DNA of 64,000 nt from an uncultured Acidocella sp. (GTDB lineage Bacteria > Pseudomonadota > Alphaproteobacteria > Acetobacterales > Acetobacteraceae): the NCBI RefSeq assembly GCF_946222605.1, contig NZ_CAMIIE010000007.1, positions 1-64,000 of the forward strand, given 5' to 3'. The translations under genes were made by a program, and so were the position numbers. Below, piece by piece: positions 17,136 through 26,019 of the stretch; the stretch's first letter is position 1, and each line of letters opens with the position of its first letter. Under the pieces are notes generated by a model that saw only the letters and a program-made list of their open reading frames with translations, was not told the DNA's origin and did no database searches.

Positions 17136-18229
17136 ACGCAAAACCCTTCGATCAGCGCCGCGTAGACATCCGCGAGCCGTTCCAGCTCAGCCACCGGCAC
17201 CGCCTCATCCACCTTATGCATGCTGGTGCCGACCAGCCCGAACTCCGCCACCGGGCAGAACCGCGCGATGAAGCGCGCATCCGAGGTGCCGCCGCCGGTA
17301 TTGCGGTCCGGCGTCACCCCCGTAACCCGCTCAATCGCCCCCACCAGCGCGCCGATCTCCTCGCCCGGCTGGGTCAGAAACGATTCGCCGGAAATCTTCA
17401 CCTGCAACATCGCCCCAGGCGCGTGGCGCGCCAGCATCTCCTTCAGCCAGGCTGTCAGCGAGGCGCCGGAATGCAGATCATTGAAACGTATATTCAGCTT
17501 CGCCACCGCCGAGCCGGGAATCACGTTGGTGACCGGATTGCCGACATCGACCGTGGTGATCTGCAGCGTCGAGGCTTCGAAAAATTCCGAGCCCTCATCC
17601 AGCCTGTGCGCCGCCAGCGCCGCCAAGGCGGGCAGTAATTTATGCACGGCATTATCGGCCAGATGCGGGTAGGCGGCATGGCCCTGACGGCCCTGCATGG
17701 TGATCACGGCGTTCAAACTGCCGCGCCGCCCCACCTTCACCACATCGCCGAGCACCGCCTTGCTGGTCGGCTCGCCGACCACGCAGAAATCCGGGATTTT
17801 CCCGTGCTCCTGCATCCAGTCCAGCACCCGCACGGTGCCATCCACCGCCTCGCCTTCCTCATCCCCGGTAATCAGCAGCGAGACATGCCCCTGCACCCGC
17901 GAGGCCGCCGCGACGAAAGCGGCGATGCCGCCTTTCATGTCCACCGCCCCGCGCCCATAGAGCACGCCATCCTGCTCATCGCCGTCGAACGGCCCGTGAG
18001 ACCAGCCCTCGCCGGGCGGCACCACATCCGTATGGCCGGCGAAGCAGAGATGCTTTCCGGGGCCTTTGCGCTCGGCGAAAAAATTCTCGATCTCGCCGAA
18101 ACGCAGCCTCGTCACCTCAAACCCCAGCTTTCGTAGCGCTACGATCAGCACCTCCTGCGCCCCCGCATCGGCGGGGGTGACGGAAGCGCGGCGCAGCAGC
18201 TCGCGCAGCAGGGCGGGCGCGGAAATCAC
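17132..18229 (-). CDS. dapE: Succinyl-diaminopimelate desuccinylase
   Basis: This 365-residue M20-family zinc hydrolase removes succinate from N-succinyl-LL-diaminopimelate in the lysine and peptidoglycan pathway. The metal-binding segments CFAGHTDVVPPG near residue 62 and YGRGAVDMKGG near 92, then TGDEEGEAVDG, are in place. The C-terminal STMHKVDE-type motif appears as GTSMHKVDEAVP. It starts with GTG overlapping the dapD stop, so the two steps of the pathway are coupled. Confidence 0.95.
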   Translation of the reverse strand: MISAPALLRELLRRASVTPADAGAQEVLIVALRKLGFEVTRLRFGEIENFFAERKGPGKHLCFAGHTDVVPPGEGWSHGPFDGDEQDGVLYGRGAVDMKGGIAAFVAAASRVQGHVSLLITGDEEGEAVDGTVRVLDWMQEHGKIPDFCVVGEPTSKAVLGDVVKVGRRGSLNAVITMQGRQGHAAYPHLADNAVHKLLPALAALAAHRLDEGSEFFEASTLQITTVDVGNPVTNVIPGSAVAKLNIRFNDLHSGASLTAWLKEMLARHAPGAMLQVKISGESFLTQPGEEIGALVGAIERVTGVTPDRNTGGGTSDARFIARFCPVAEFGLVGTSMHKVDEAVPVAELERLADVYAALIEGFCV

Positions 18230-19050
18230 GCGCGCAGCAACTCGTTGATCGAGGTCTTGGAGCGGGTCTGCGCATCCACGCGCTTGACGATGATCGCCGC
18301 CGCCAGGCTGGGCGAGGTTGGCGTCTTGCCCGGCAGGCTGCCCGGCACCACCACGGAATAAGGCGGCACCTTGCCATACATGATCTCGCCGGTCTCGCGA
18401 TCGACGATCTTGGTGGAGGCGCCCAGGAACACGCCCATCGAGAGCACCGCGCCCTCACCCACGATCACCCCTTCCGCCACTTCGGAGCGCGCGCCGATGA
18501 AGCAATTATCCTCGATGATCACCGGATTCGCCTGCAGCGGCTCCAGCACCCCGCCAATGCCGACACCGCCGGAGATATGGCAGTTCTTGCCGATCTGCGC
18601 GCAGGAGCCGACGGTCGACCAAGTGTCGATCATCGTGTTCTCGCCGACATAGGCGCCGACATTGGTGAAGCTCGGCATCAGCACCACGCCGGGGGCGATG
18701 AAGGCGGAGCGGCGGACCACGGCGCCGGGAACCGCGCGCATGCCGGCGGCGGCAAAGCGCGCCTCATCCCAGCCGGCGAACTTGATCGCCACCTTGTCGA
18801 ACACCGGCGCATCGCCGACATTGCCCTGCACATAGTTCGGATACAGGCGGAAGGAGAGCAGCACCGCCTGCTTCAGCCACTGATTGACCACCCAGCCGCC
18901 CTCGCCCGGCTGCGCCACCCGGGCCTGGCCGGAATCCAGCAGCTCCAGCGCCGCCTCAATGGCATCGCGCACCTCGCCTTTGGTGGCGGGCGAGATGCTG
19001 GCCCGGTCGTCCCAGGCGGCTTCGATGGCGGTTTTCAGCGCGGTGCTCAT
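18226..19050 (-). CDS. dapD: Tetrahydrodipicolinate N-succinyltransferase
   Basis: This 274-residue enzyme uses succinyl-CoA to open the lysine/diaminopimelate branch. Its C-terminal half shows the hexapeptide-repeat left-handed beta-helix (VGAYVGENTMIDTW, IGKNCHISGG, VIIEDNCFIGARSEV). ATG 19050 starts MSTALKTAIE; an upstream in-frame start at 19074 adds unsupported residues. It overlaps dapE by four bases. The length matches the family. Confidence 0.96.
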   Translation of the reverse strand: MSTALKTAIEAAWDDRASISPATKGEVRDAIEAALELLDSGQARVAQPGEGGWVVNQWLKQAVLLSFRLYPNYVQGNVGDAPVFDKVAIKFAGWDEARFAAAGMRAVPGAVVRRSAFIAPGVVLMPSFTNVGAYVGENTMIDTWSTVGSCAQIGKNCHISGGVGIGGVLEPLQANPVIIEDNCFIGARSEVAEGVIVGEGAVLSMGVFLGASTKIVDRETGEIMYGKVPPYSVVVPGSLPGKTPTSPSLAAAIIVKRVDAQTRSKTSINELLRA

Positions 19051-19122
19051 AACTTCATTCCCTACAAAATACACAGCGGACCAGGCGGCTGCCCGCCGGC
19101 CCCATCAATCGGCCAACCCGCC

Positions 19123-20391
19123 TCAGGCGGCGATGGTCTCCAGCCCGCCCATATAAGGCCGCAGCACGGATGGCACGGTGATCGAGCCATCCTCATTCTG
19201 ATAATTCTCCATCACCGCGATCAACGCTCGGCCGACCGCGGTGCCCGAGCCGTTCAGCGTGTGCACGAATTCCGGCCTGCCATCGCCCACCCGGAAGCGG
19301 GCATTCATCCGCCGCGCCTGGAAGGCGAGCGTGTTGGAGCAGGAGGAGATTTCCCGGTATTTCCCCTGCCCCGGCACCCAGACCTCGAGATCATAGGTCT
19401 TGGCCGCGGAAAAGCCGGTATCCCCGGCGCAGAGCAGCATCCGCCGGTAAGGCAGTTCCAGCCGCTCCAGCACCGTCTCGGCGGCGCGGGTCATGCGCTC
19501 ATGTTCCTCCCAGCTCTGCTCGGGGGTGGTGATGCTCACCAGCTCCACCTTGGTGAACTGATGCTGACGCAGCATGCCGCGCACATCCCGCCCGGCGGAC
19601 CCGGCCTCGGAGCGGAAGCAATAAGAGAGTGCGGTCAGCCGCAGCGGCAGCTGCGCCGCCGGGGTGATCTCGCCGGCGACCAGATTGGTCAGCGGCACCT
19701 CGGCGGTCGGGATCAGCCAGCGCCCATCTGTGGTGGCAAACAGATCCTCGGCGAATTTCGGCAGCTGGCCGGTGCCGTACATGGTGGCGTCATTCACCAA
19801 AAGCGGCACCACCGTCTCGGCATAGCCATGCTCGGTGGTGTGCACATCCAGCATGAACTGGCCCAGCGCGCGTTCCAGCCGGGCGAGCTTGCCCTTCAGC
19901 ACGGTAAAGCGCGCCCCGGCCAGCTTCGCCGCGCCGGCGAAATCCATCATGCCGAGCGCCTCGCCCAGCTCGAAATGCTCTTTCGGGGTAAAGGCGAAAT
20001 TGCGCTTCGCCCCCCATTCCTTCACCAGCTTGTTTTCCGCCTCGTCGCGCCCCTCGGGCACCGCCGCATCCAGCAGGTTCGGGAGCTTGCCCAGCGTGTC
20101 GCGCAGCAACGCATCCAGACGCGGCCCTTCGGCGTCCAGCTTGGCAATCTCCTCGCGGATGCGCATCCCCTGCGCCTCCAGCGCGGCGCTGTCTTCCTTG
20201 GCGCGCTTGGCCTCGCCGATCTTCTTGGAGACCGCATTGCGCTCGGCCTGCAGCTCCTGCTGGCGGGCCAGCGCGGTGCGGCGCTGCTCGTCCAGCGCCA
20301 GGATCTCGCGCGACAGCGGCGCCATGCCCCGGCGCGCCAGCGCCGCGTCAAACCCTTCGGCATCCTCGCGGATCAGCTTGATATCATGCAT
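19123..20391 (-). CDS. serS: Seryl-tRNA synthetase
   Basis: This 422-residue class II synthetase has an N-terminal antiparallel coiled-coil arm (about residues 30-100, rich in AEELQAERN-like heptads) that grips the long arm of tRNA-Ser. Motif 2 (CFRSEAGSAGRDVRGMLRQH) is near residue 260, and the C-terminal motif 3 ends with GSGTAVGRALIA. ATG 20391 begins MHDIKLIRED and overlaps the tatC stop by eight bases. It follows tatB-tatC as in many alphaproteobacteria. Confidence 0.96.
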   Translation of the reverse strand: MHDIKLIREDAEGFDAALARRGMAPLSREILALDEQRRTALARQQELQAERNAVSKKIGEAKRAKEDSAALEAQGMRIREEIAKLDAEGPRLDALLRDTLGKLPNLLDAAVPEGRDEAENKLVKEWGAKRNFAFTPKEHFELGEALGMMDFAGAAKLAGARFTVLKGKLARLERALGQFMLDVHTTEHGYAETVVPLLVNDATMYGTGQLPKFAEDLFATTDGRWLIPTAEVPLTNLVAGEITPAAQLPLRLTALSYCFRSEAGSAGRDVRGMLRQHQFTKVELVSITTPEQSWEEHERMTRAAETVLERLELPYRRMLLCAGDTGFSAAKTYDLEVWVPGQGKYREISSCSNTLAFQARRMNARFRVGDGRPEFVHTLNGSGTAVGRALIAVMENYQNEDGSITVPSVLRPYMGGLETIAA

Positions 20392-21202
20392 TCTCTTGGT
20401 CTTTTTGCTCAGCGGTGGCGGCCTCTTCGGCCTCGTCCTCATATTTCGGCTCGACGAGCTTCACGAAGAACAGCGAAATCTCGAACAGGAACAGCAGCAG
20501 CGCCGCCATGATGCACTGGCTGGGCACGTCCGGCGGGGCCATGATGGCGGCGACGATGAAACAGCCGACATAGGCGTAGCGGCGATATCGCTTCAGCGTG
20601 GCATGGGTGACGATGCCGACCTTGCCCAGCAATGTGAGCAGCACCGGCAGCTCGAAGCTGAGCCCGAAGGCGAAGAGCAGCTTCATCACGATGTTCAGAT
20701 AATCCGAGACCTTCGGCAGCAGCGAGATATCCACGCCCTGGCCGCTCTGCTGGAAAGAGAGGAAGAATTTCCAGGCGATCGGGAAGAACACGTAATAGGC
20801 CAGCGCCCCGCCGGCGAAGAACAGGATGGGGGTGACGATGAGAAAGGGCAGCAAGGCCCGCTTTTCCCGCCGGTACAGCCCGGGTGCGACGAACAGCCAG
20901 ATCTGCGTCGCCAGCACCGGGAAGGAGATGAAGGCGGCGCCGAACACCGCCACCTTCACATCCGTAAAGAACGCCTCATAGAGCGCGGTATAGACCAGCT
21001 CCGGCTTCTGCCCCTGCGCCACCAGCGCATGCGCCAGCGGGGCGGCCAGAAAGTCGTAAATCTTCGCGGAAAAATGATAGCAGACAAGAAATGCGATCAG
21101 AAAGGCGGCGGCCGACCAGATCAGCCGTTTGCGCAGCTCCGCCAGATGCTCGAGCAGCGGCATTTCCTTGTCGTCGATCTGGTCTTCATCGGCGGTTGTC
21201 AT
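20384..21202 (-). CDS. tatC: Twin-arginine translocase subunit TatC
   Basis: This 272-residue polytopic membrane protein is the receptor core of the Tat system that exports folded proteins. The conserved N-terminal PLLEHLAELRKRLIWS precedes the first helix. Six transmembrane segments are visible. FELPVLLTLLGKVGI and PPDVPSQCIMA are family landmarks. The tail is acidic and charged. It begins one base after the tatB stop and overlaps serS. Confidence 0.96.
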   Translation of the reverse strand: MTTADEDQIDDKEMPLLEHLAELRKRLIWSAAAFLIAFLVCYHFSAKIYDFLAAPLAHALVAQGQKPELVYTALYEAFFTDVKVAVFGAAFISFPVLATQIWLFVAPGLYRREKRALLPFLIVTPILFFAGGALAYYVFFPIAWKFFLSFQQSGQGVDISLLPKVSDYLNIVMKLLFAFGLSFELPVLLTLLGKVGIVTHATLKRYRRYAYVGCFIVAAIMAPPDVPSQCIMAALLLFLFEISLFFVKLVEPKYEDEAEEAATAEQKDQENA

Positions 21203-21646
21203 TTAAAAACCCCAGCGCCTGGTGCCAGGCGGAATGAAAGCGGGTGTGGGCGCCTTGCGCGCCGCCTCGGGCGGGATCACGGCAGGGGCATCGGGCGGCG
21301 CTTCCTCGACCACGGAAGGCGGCTTGTAGGCGGTGACGGTCTGCGTCTCGACGCTGTCATTCACCTCCTTGGCGGTGGCGCGCAGGCTGCCATCCGGGTC
21401 CAAGGCGGTTTCGGCGGCGGTGCGGAAATCGAATCGGCGGAGCTTGTCGATCTCGCCCTTCACATCCGAGAGATTCGCCTCGCGCATCATCTCATCGAGA
21501 TGGCCCTGGAATTCCGAGGCCATGCCGCGCGCCTTCTTGATCAGCCCGGTGACGGTCCTGATCGCGACAGGCAGATCCTTTGGCCCAATGGCAATCAATG
21601 CCACCGCCATGATCAGCCCGATCTCACCCCATGACAATCCAAACAT
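21203..21646 (-). CDS. tatB: Twin-arginine translocase subunit TatB
   Basis: This 147-residue protein has the N-terminal membrane helix MFGLSWGEIGLIMAVALIAIGP, then the conserved PKDLP hinge and an amphipathic helix. A proline/alanine-rich tail follows. It partners TatC in signal-peptide recognition. No tatA lies next to it in this window, so TatA must be encoded elsewhere or TatB must be bifunctional. Confidence 0.93.
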   Translation of the reverse strand: MFGLSWGEIGLIMAVALIAIGPKDLPVAIRTVTGLIKKARGMASEFQGHLDEMMREANLSDVKGEIDKLRRFDFRTAAETALDPDGSLRATAKEVNDSVETQTVTAYKPPSVVEEAPPDAPAVIPPEAARKAPTPAFIPPGTRRWGF

Positions 21647-21669
21647 CGCGCAGGCTTGCTAGCAGGCCC

Positions 21670-22341
21670 TCACGCGGATGGCAAAGACGCGGCAATCCGC
21701 GCCAGCGCCGCATCCTTCACCCCGAGCGCGCGCAGATGCTCGACGGTGTTTTCGAAATATTCCCGGCAGGTGCCGAGATCCCCCCGTCCGGACGCGATCA
21801 GCGCCGCCGTCTGCTCCACCGAAAGCTCCTTGATGTAGCGGGGATGGTCGGGATTGATGACGAAGGTGATCGCCCGCACGGGCTTGCCGCCGACCTCAAG
21901 CCGCACCCAGCGGGCATTATAGGCGCCGCCATACATTTCCCGCTGCCAGAGCAGCCACAGCTCCTGGCGGATTTTTTCAGCCGCGATTCGGAACGCCACC
22001 CCCCGGCAGGCCCCGCCGCGGTCCAGGGCCAGCATCACACCCGGCGTCTCCGGCGTGCCGCGCCCGATGAACATGCGCAGGCAGAAACGCCGATGCCAGC
22101 CGCGCAGCAAGGCGCAGCTCTTCGCCTCGTAATCGAAGGCCGGATTCCAGATCAGCGAGCCATAGCCGAACACCCAGAGATCTTCATCCGCCGGATGCGC
22201 GGCCAGGATTGCATCGAAAAGCTGCTTCATCTCCGCTTCGGTGCGCCAGCGCATGTCCGGATGGGCGGCGGCATATTCGCGCTGGCGGGCACGCAAAGTG
22301 CCGTCCATCAGCGTCTCGCGGGTGATGCGCAGCGGGCTCAT
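21670..22341 (-). CDS. Gamma-glutamylcyclotransferase of the ChaC family
   Basis: This 223-residue protein has the family signature FGYGSLIWNP near residue 58 and the later YGGAYNARWV segment. ChaC proteins release 5-oxoproline from glutathione in the cytosol. The start (ATG 22341) overlaps the scpB stop by four bases. The placement between scpB and tatB suggests transcription with the housekeeping run rather than a functional link. Confidence 0.88.
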   Translation of the reverse strand: MSPLRITRETLMDGTLRARQREYAAAHPDMRWRTEAEMKQLFDAILAAHPADEDLWVFGYGSLIWNPAFDYEAKSCALLRGWHRRFCLRMFIGRGTPETPGVMLALDRGGACRGVAFRIAAEKIRQELWLLWQREMYGGAYNARWVRLEVGGKPVRAITFVINPDHPRYIKELSVEQTAALIASGRGDLGTCREYFENTVEHLRALGVKDAALARIAASLPSA

Positions 22342-22958
22342 TCGGGTTTCGCTTCTTCCACCCCCGCCGCCTCATCCGCCTGCCCCGCCTCCTGCGGCTG
22401 CGCATCGGGCTCGGCTGGCGGCGCGGCAAGGGCCGGCCCGTTCGGGTCGATCAGCAGCTCCTCGCGCTTGGGCATCTCGCGCAGATCATTCAACCCGAAC
22501 TGGGCGAGGAAATTCGGCGTGGTGCCCCAGAGGGTCGGCCGGCCGGGGGTCTCCTTACGGCCCTTGGGCGTGATCAGCCCGTTCTCCAGCAGCAGATCCA
22601 GCGTGTTCTGCGAGAGGGCGGCGCCACGGATCTCCTCGATCTCAGTGCGGGTGACCGGCTGGTGATAGGCGATGATGGCCAGGCTCTCCATCGCCACGCG
22701 CGGCAGCCGGCGGGGCATCTCCACCACCTTGCGCAAAGCCGGGGCAAGATCAGGCGCGGTGCGCAGCTGCCAGCCCCCGCCGACCATGACGATATTCACC
22801 CCGCGCGAGGCATAGGCGGTGACCAGATCGCTCATCACCGCGTCCACATCCGTATCCACCGGCAGCAGATTGGCCAGCATCCTGGCGGTCACCGGCTGGG
22901 TGGCGGCGAAAATCGCCGCTTCGGCCAGGCGCATCGGCAGCGTAAAGGCTTCAGCCAT
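22338..22958 (-). CDS. scpB: Segregation and condensation protein B
   Basis: This 206-residue kleisin-interacting subunit of the SMC-ScpAB condensin has two winged-helix domains (about residues 8-170). The conserved ESLAIIAYHQPVTRTEIEEIRG is split over residues 92-113. An acidic Ala/Glu/Pro-rich tail is less conserved. It overlaps scpA by eight bases, in the canonical scpA-scpB order. Confidence 0.94.
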   Translation of the reverse strand: MAEAFTLPMRLAEAAIFAATQPVTARMLANLLPVDTDVDAVMSDLVTAYASRGVNIVMVGGGWQLRTAPDLAPALRKVVEMPRRLPRVAMESLAIIAYHQPVTRTEIEEIRGAALSQNTLDLLLENGLITPKGRKETPGRPTLWGTTPNFLAQFGLNDLREMPKREELLIDPNGPALAAPPAEPDAQPQEAGQADEAAGVEEAKPE

Positions 22959-23709
22959 CAGATCCTTCGCTCTCCTTCTTCTGCCGCATCAGAATCGGCC
23001 CGAACCGCTCATCCTGCTTCAAGTCTAGCTGCCCATGCTTGGCCATTTCCAGCCCCGCGATGAGGGTTGAGGAGATGGCTGCCCGGCGCGGAATGCCATC
23101 CTGCAGCCCTTCGGGCAGAAATTGCTCCAGGCTCGCCCAGTCGGGCAGCGAGCCCAGCATCCGCCCGACGCGCTGGAGCGCATCCTGCACCGAGAAATAC
23201 ACCATCGGCCGAGGCCGGTAGCGCTGTTTGGCGCCGGCCCGGCGGCGGGCGGCCAGATAGGCGGAGAGCAGGCTGGTCATGTCCAGCTTCAGGCGCGAGC
23301 GGTCCAGCTCGGTGAGGTCTTCCGGCAGGCCGCGCTCGAACACGTCCCAGTTCAGCTGCGGGCGTTGCCCCATCCAGGCCGCGGCGACGCGCATCGCCTG
23401 CAGCTGCATCAGCCGGGACTGCAAAATCTCGGCGGCCAGCTCCACATCCTCGGGCTCGCCCAGCTGCGGCACCAGCAGGCGCGATTTCAGCCAGGTCAGC
23501 CAGGCCGCCATCACCAGCCAGTCCGCCGCCAGCTCCAGGCGCACCCGGCGCGCCCCTTCGATCACTGACAGGAATTGCTCGACCAGTTGCAGGATGGAGA
23601 TTTTCGCCAGATCCACCTTCTGGTTGCGGGCGAGCTCCAGCAGCAGGTCCAGCGGCCCCTCGAACCCCTCCAGCGACAGAACCAGGGTTTCAGTTGTCTC
23701 CAAAGCCAT
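22951..23709 (-). CDS. scpA: Segregation and condensation protein A
   Basis: This 252-residue kleisin bridges SMC heads. The N-terminal family signature FEGPLDLLLELARNQKVDL is at residues 15-33, followed by WLVMAAWLTWLKSRLLVP. The C-terminal winged helix contacts the other SMC head. It overlaps the upstream M50 protease by 20 bases and scpB by eight, which implies coupled translation. Confidence 0.95.
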   Translation of the reverse strand: MALETTETLVLSLEGFEGPLDLLLELARNQKVDLAKISILQLVEQFLSVIEGARRVRLELAADWLVMAAWLTWLKSRLLVPQLGEPEDVELAAEILQSRLMQLQAMRVAAAWMGQRPQLNWDVFERGLPEDLTELDRSRLKLDMTSLLSAYLAARRRAGAKQRYRPRPMVYFSVQDALQRVGRMLGSLPDWASLEQFLPEGLQDGIPRRAAISSTLIAGLEMAKHGQLDLKQDERFGPILMRQKKESEGSDG

Positions 23710-24394
23710 TTCCCGTCAGGCCCAGCACCAGCCGCTCGGCGGCCGGCAGCAGCAGCCCCATCACGTCACGGAACGGGTCAAAATGCACGCCGAATTGTTG
23801 CAGCGTCACCGGCAGCACGAACAAAACCAGCAGCACTGCGGCGATGCCAAGATTTTCCGCCCGCGCCAGCCGCATCGCCAGCTTCAGCGGCAGGACGCCC
23901 ACCGCGATCCGCCCGCCATCCATAGGCGGCAGCGGGATCAGGTTGAACAGCCCAAGCAGCAGATTGATCTCGATGAAATAGGCCAGAAAATCCAGCCAGG
24001 GGATGGATTGCGCCGCCACCGCCGCATGCATCGCCACCCCGCCCCCCAGCGCCAGAATGAAATTCATCGCCGGCCCGGCCAGGGCGACGATCGCCATCAG
24101 CCGGCGCGGCTCGCGATAGCCACCGAGATGCAGATTGAACGGATTGACCGGCACCGGCTTCGCCCAGCCATAGAGAAAGGCGATATGCCCCAGCGTGGCG
24201 AGCTGCCCCACCCCCAGAATCAGCGGCAGGATGAAGGAGCCCATCTTGTCCAGATGTCTAACCGGGTTCAGCGTCAGCCGCCCGGCCAGTTTAGCGGTCT
24301 TGTCGCCCATCCAATAAGCGACGACGCCATGCGCCAGCTCATGCAGGATGATGGCGATGCCGAGCCCGGCAAGGATAGAGAGAAAATGAAGCAT
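23690..24394 (-). CDS. Site-2-type (M50) intramembrane zinc metalloprotease
   Basis: This 234-residue membrane protein has the zinc motif HELAH at residues 18-22 inside the first helix. The second metal-ligand motif appears as NLIPLPPMDGGR. At least five hydrophobic segments are visible and there is no PDZ domain, so it is a compact group III-like member rather than RseP. ATG 24394 overlaps the nagZ stop by one base. It commonly sits beside nagZ and scpA in alphaproteobacteria; its substrate is unknown. Confidence 0.88.
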   Translation of the reverse strand: MLHFLSILAGLGIAIILHELAHGVVAYWMGDKTAKLAGRLTLNPVRHLDKMGSFILPLILGVGQLATLGHIAFLYGWAKPVPVNPFNLHLGGYREPRRLMAIVALAGPAMNFILALGGGVAMHAAVAAQSIPWLDFLAYFIEINLLLGLFNLIPLPPMDGGRIAVGVLPLKLAMRLARAENLGIAAVLLVLFVLPVTLQQFGVHFDPFRDVMGLLLPAAERLVLGLTGNGFGDN

Positions 24395-25245
24395 CACAGC
24401 GCCTCCAGCACGGCCCGGTTGCCGGCGAAATCGCCCGGGCAATAAAGCGCGATATCGCACCCCGCCGCCAGCGCCCGGCGCGCCCGCGAGGCCGGGTCAG
24501 GGTCGCTGGAGAGCGCGCCCATGGCCAGATCGTCCGAGACCAGCACGCCCTGAAACCCGATCTCGCCGCGAATGAGATCGCGGATCACGATTTCGGACAA
24601 GGTTCCCGGATTGAAGCGGTCATATTGCTCGTAAACCACATGCGCCGTCATCGCCCAGGGCAGATCCTTGTTGGCGATGAAAGGGGCCAGATCATCCCGC
24701 GTCAACGCCGGCACCACCGGTAGCGCCACGTGGGAATCGACCAGGGCGCGCCCATGGCCGGGCAAATGCTTCATCACCGGCAGAATGCCCGCTTCGATGA
24801 TGCCGCGCGCGATCGCCCCGCCCAGCCGGCCGACGGCCGCGGCATCGCCGGTGATCGCGCGGTCCCCCACCACGTCCGAGGCGCCGGGGATGCGGATATC
24901 CAGCACCGGGGCGGCGGTGCAGGTGAAGCCGGCCGCGCGCACCATGGCGCCGAGCGCCTGGCCGTGGGCGTAGGCTTCCTCCTCGCTCCTCAGCGTGCCG
25001 GCGGCGGGCAGTTCGGGCCAATGCGGGGCACGCAGCCGGGCGACGCGCCCGCCCTCCTGGTCCACCATCAGCACCGCGCCCGGTGGCAGGATGGCTTTCA
25101 GCTCCGCCGTGAGGTCCGCCAGCTGCGCCGGATCGGCGATGTTGCGCTTGAACAAAATCGCCCCGCGCGGCGCGTGCTCACGAAACAGCGCGCGCTCCTC
25201 ACCCGTCAGTGAGAGGCCGGAAATCCCCAAAATCGCTGGTTTCAA
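24394..25245 (-). CDS. nagZ: Beta-N-acetylhexosaminidase (peptidoglycan recycling)
   Basis: This 283-residue GH3 enzyme cleaves GlcNAc from anhydromuropeptides in the cytosol. Substrate-binding VDQEGGRVARL is near residue 61. KHLPGHG, with the catalytic-loop histidine region, is near 160. The nucleophile segment VSDDLAMGAL is near 238. The length suits the single-domain Gram-negative form. It overlaps the SPOR gene at the start and the protease at the stop. Confidence 0.94.
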   Translation of the reverse strand: MKPAILGISGLSLTGEERALFREHAPRGAILFKRNIADPAQLADLTAELKAILPPGAVLMVDQEGGRVARLRAPHWPELPAAGTLRSEEEAYAHGQALGAMVRAAGFTCTAAPVLDIRIPGASDVVGDRAITGDAAAVGRLGGAIARGIIEAGILPVMKHLPGHGRALVDSHVALPVVPALTRDDLAPFIANKDLPWAMTAHVVYEQYDRFNPGTLSEIVIRDLIRGEIGFQGVLVSDDLAMGALSSDPDPASRARRALAAGCDIALYCPGDFAGNRAVLEAL

Positions 25246-26015
25246 AATGCCGCCACGGCACAGGCCGCGCCCTTGGAGGTGAGGTTGTCACAGAATGTTT
25301 TCGCCGCCGCGCCGGAGGGGAAGCCGCCAATGCGCAGCCGCCAGACACTCTGCCCGTTCACGATCGCCGGGATGATCTCCGGCGTGCGCCCGGCCAGCAG
25401 ATCCGGGAACTGCTTTTGCAGCTTGGTCCAAGTGGAAAGCGCGCCGGCCTCATCCCCGGTGGCGGCAAGCTGCACCGCGCTCATCCCCTCGGCCTGGGCC
25501 GCGCTGCTCGCGGTGGAGCCGGGGCGCGGCGTCTGCGAGGCGGCGGGGGTGATGTTTTGCGGCTTGTCGGTGGTGGCCGGGGTGGCGTTGGCCGGTGCCG
25601 GCGCGTCATCCGGGCTCGTCCCCGGCGCTGCCGGCGGGGCGGCCTGCGCCATCTGTGGGGGCGGCTGGTTCAACCCCGCCGCCTGATCCAGTGCCGCGAT
25701 ATCCGGCGCCTGGCCAGGGGCGGCCAGACGCGGCGCCTTGTCGCTCATCTCACCGGACATGATGGGAATATTGGCGCCCGGCACCACCAGCCCGCCAGGA
25801 TCGGCCGGGACCACGCGTAGCGGTGTGGCGGGGGGCTCAACCACCGGCGGCGGGCCGAACGTGTAAGGATGGATGCCGCTCCAGACCCAGGCGACGAGGA
25901 TGACCAGCACCGAAACCCCGCCCGCGGCGATCGCCATGCGCTGAATCGCCGGGTCCAGCCGCTGGCCCTTGGCGCGGTGCGGCCGATACAGGAAATCGTC
26001 GTCGTCTTCCTGCAA
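25242..26015 (-). CDS. SPOR-domain cell-envelope protein
   Basis: This 257-residue protein has a short cytoplasmic tail and one membrane helix (GGVSVLVILVAWVWSG at about residues 33-48). A long Pro/Ala-rich periplasmic linker follows. The C-terminal SPOR domain (about residues 175-257) includes WRLRIGGFPSGAAAKTFCDNL. SPOR domains bind denuded glycan strands at the septum. Its place between argS and nagZ is a common alphaproteobacterial arrangement. It is not FtsN by position alone. Confidence 0.88.
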   Translation of the reverse strand: MQEDDDDFLYRPHRAKGQRLDPAIQRMAIAAGGVSVLVILVAWVWSGIHPYTFGPPPVVEPPATPLRVVPADPGGLVVPGANIPIMSGEMSDKAPRLAAPGQAPDIAALDQAAGLNQPPPQMAQAAPPAAPGTSPDDAPAPANATPATTDKPQNITPAASQTPRPGSTASSAAQAEGMSAVQLAATGDEAGALSTWTKLQKQFPDLLAGRTPEIIPAIVNGQSVWRLRIGGFPSGAAAKTFCDNLTSKGAACAVAAF

Positions 26016-26019
26016 ATCC

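Noticed and set aside
18577..20511. 644-codon plus-strand frame across serS and dapD
   Set aside because: It overlaps two strongly supported genes on the other strand and has no protein-like features.
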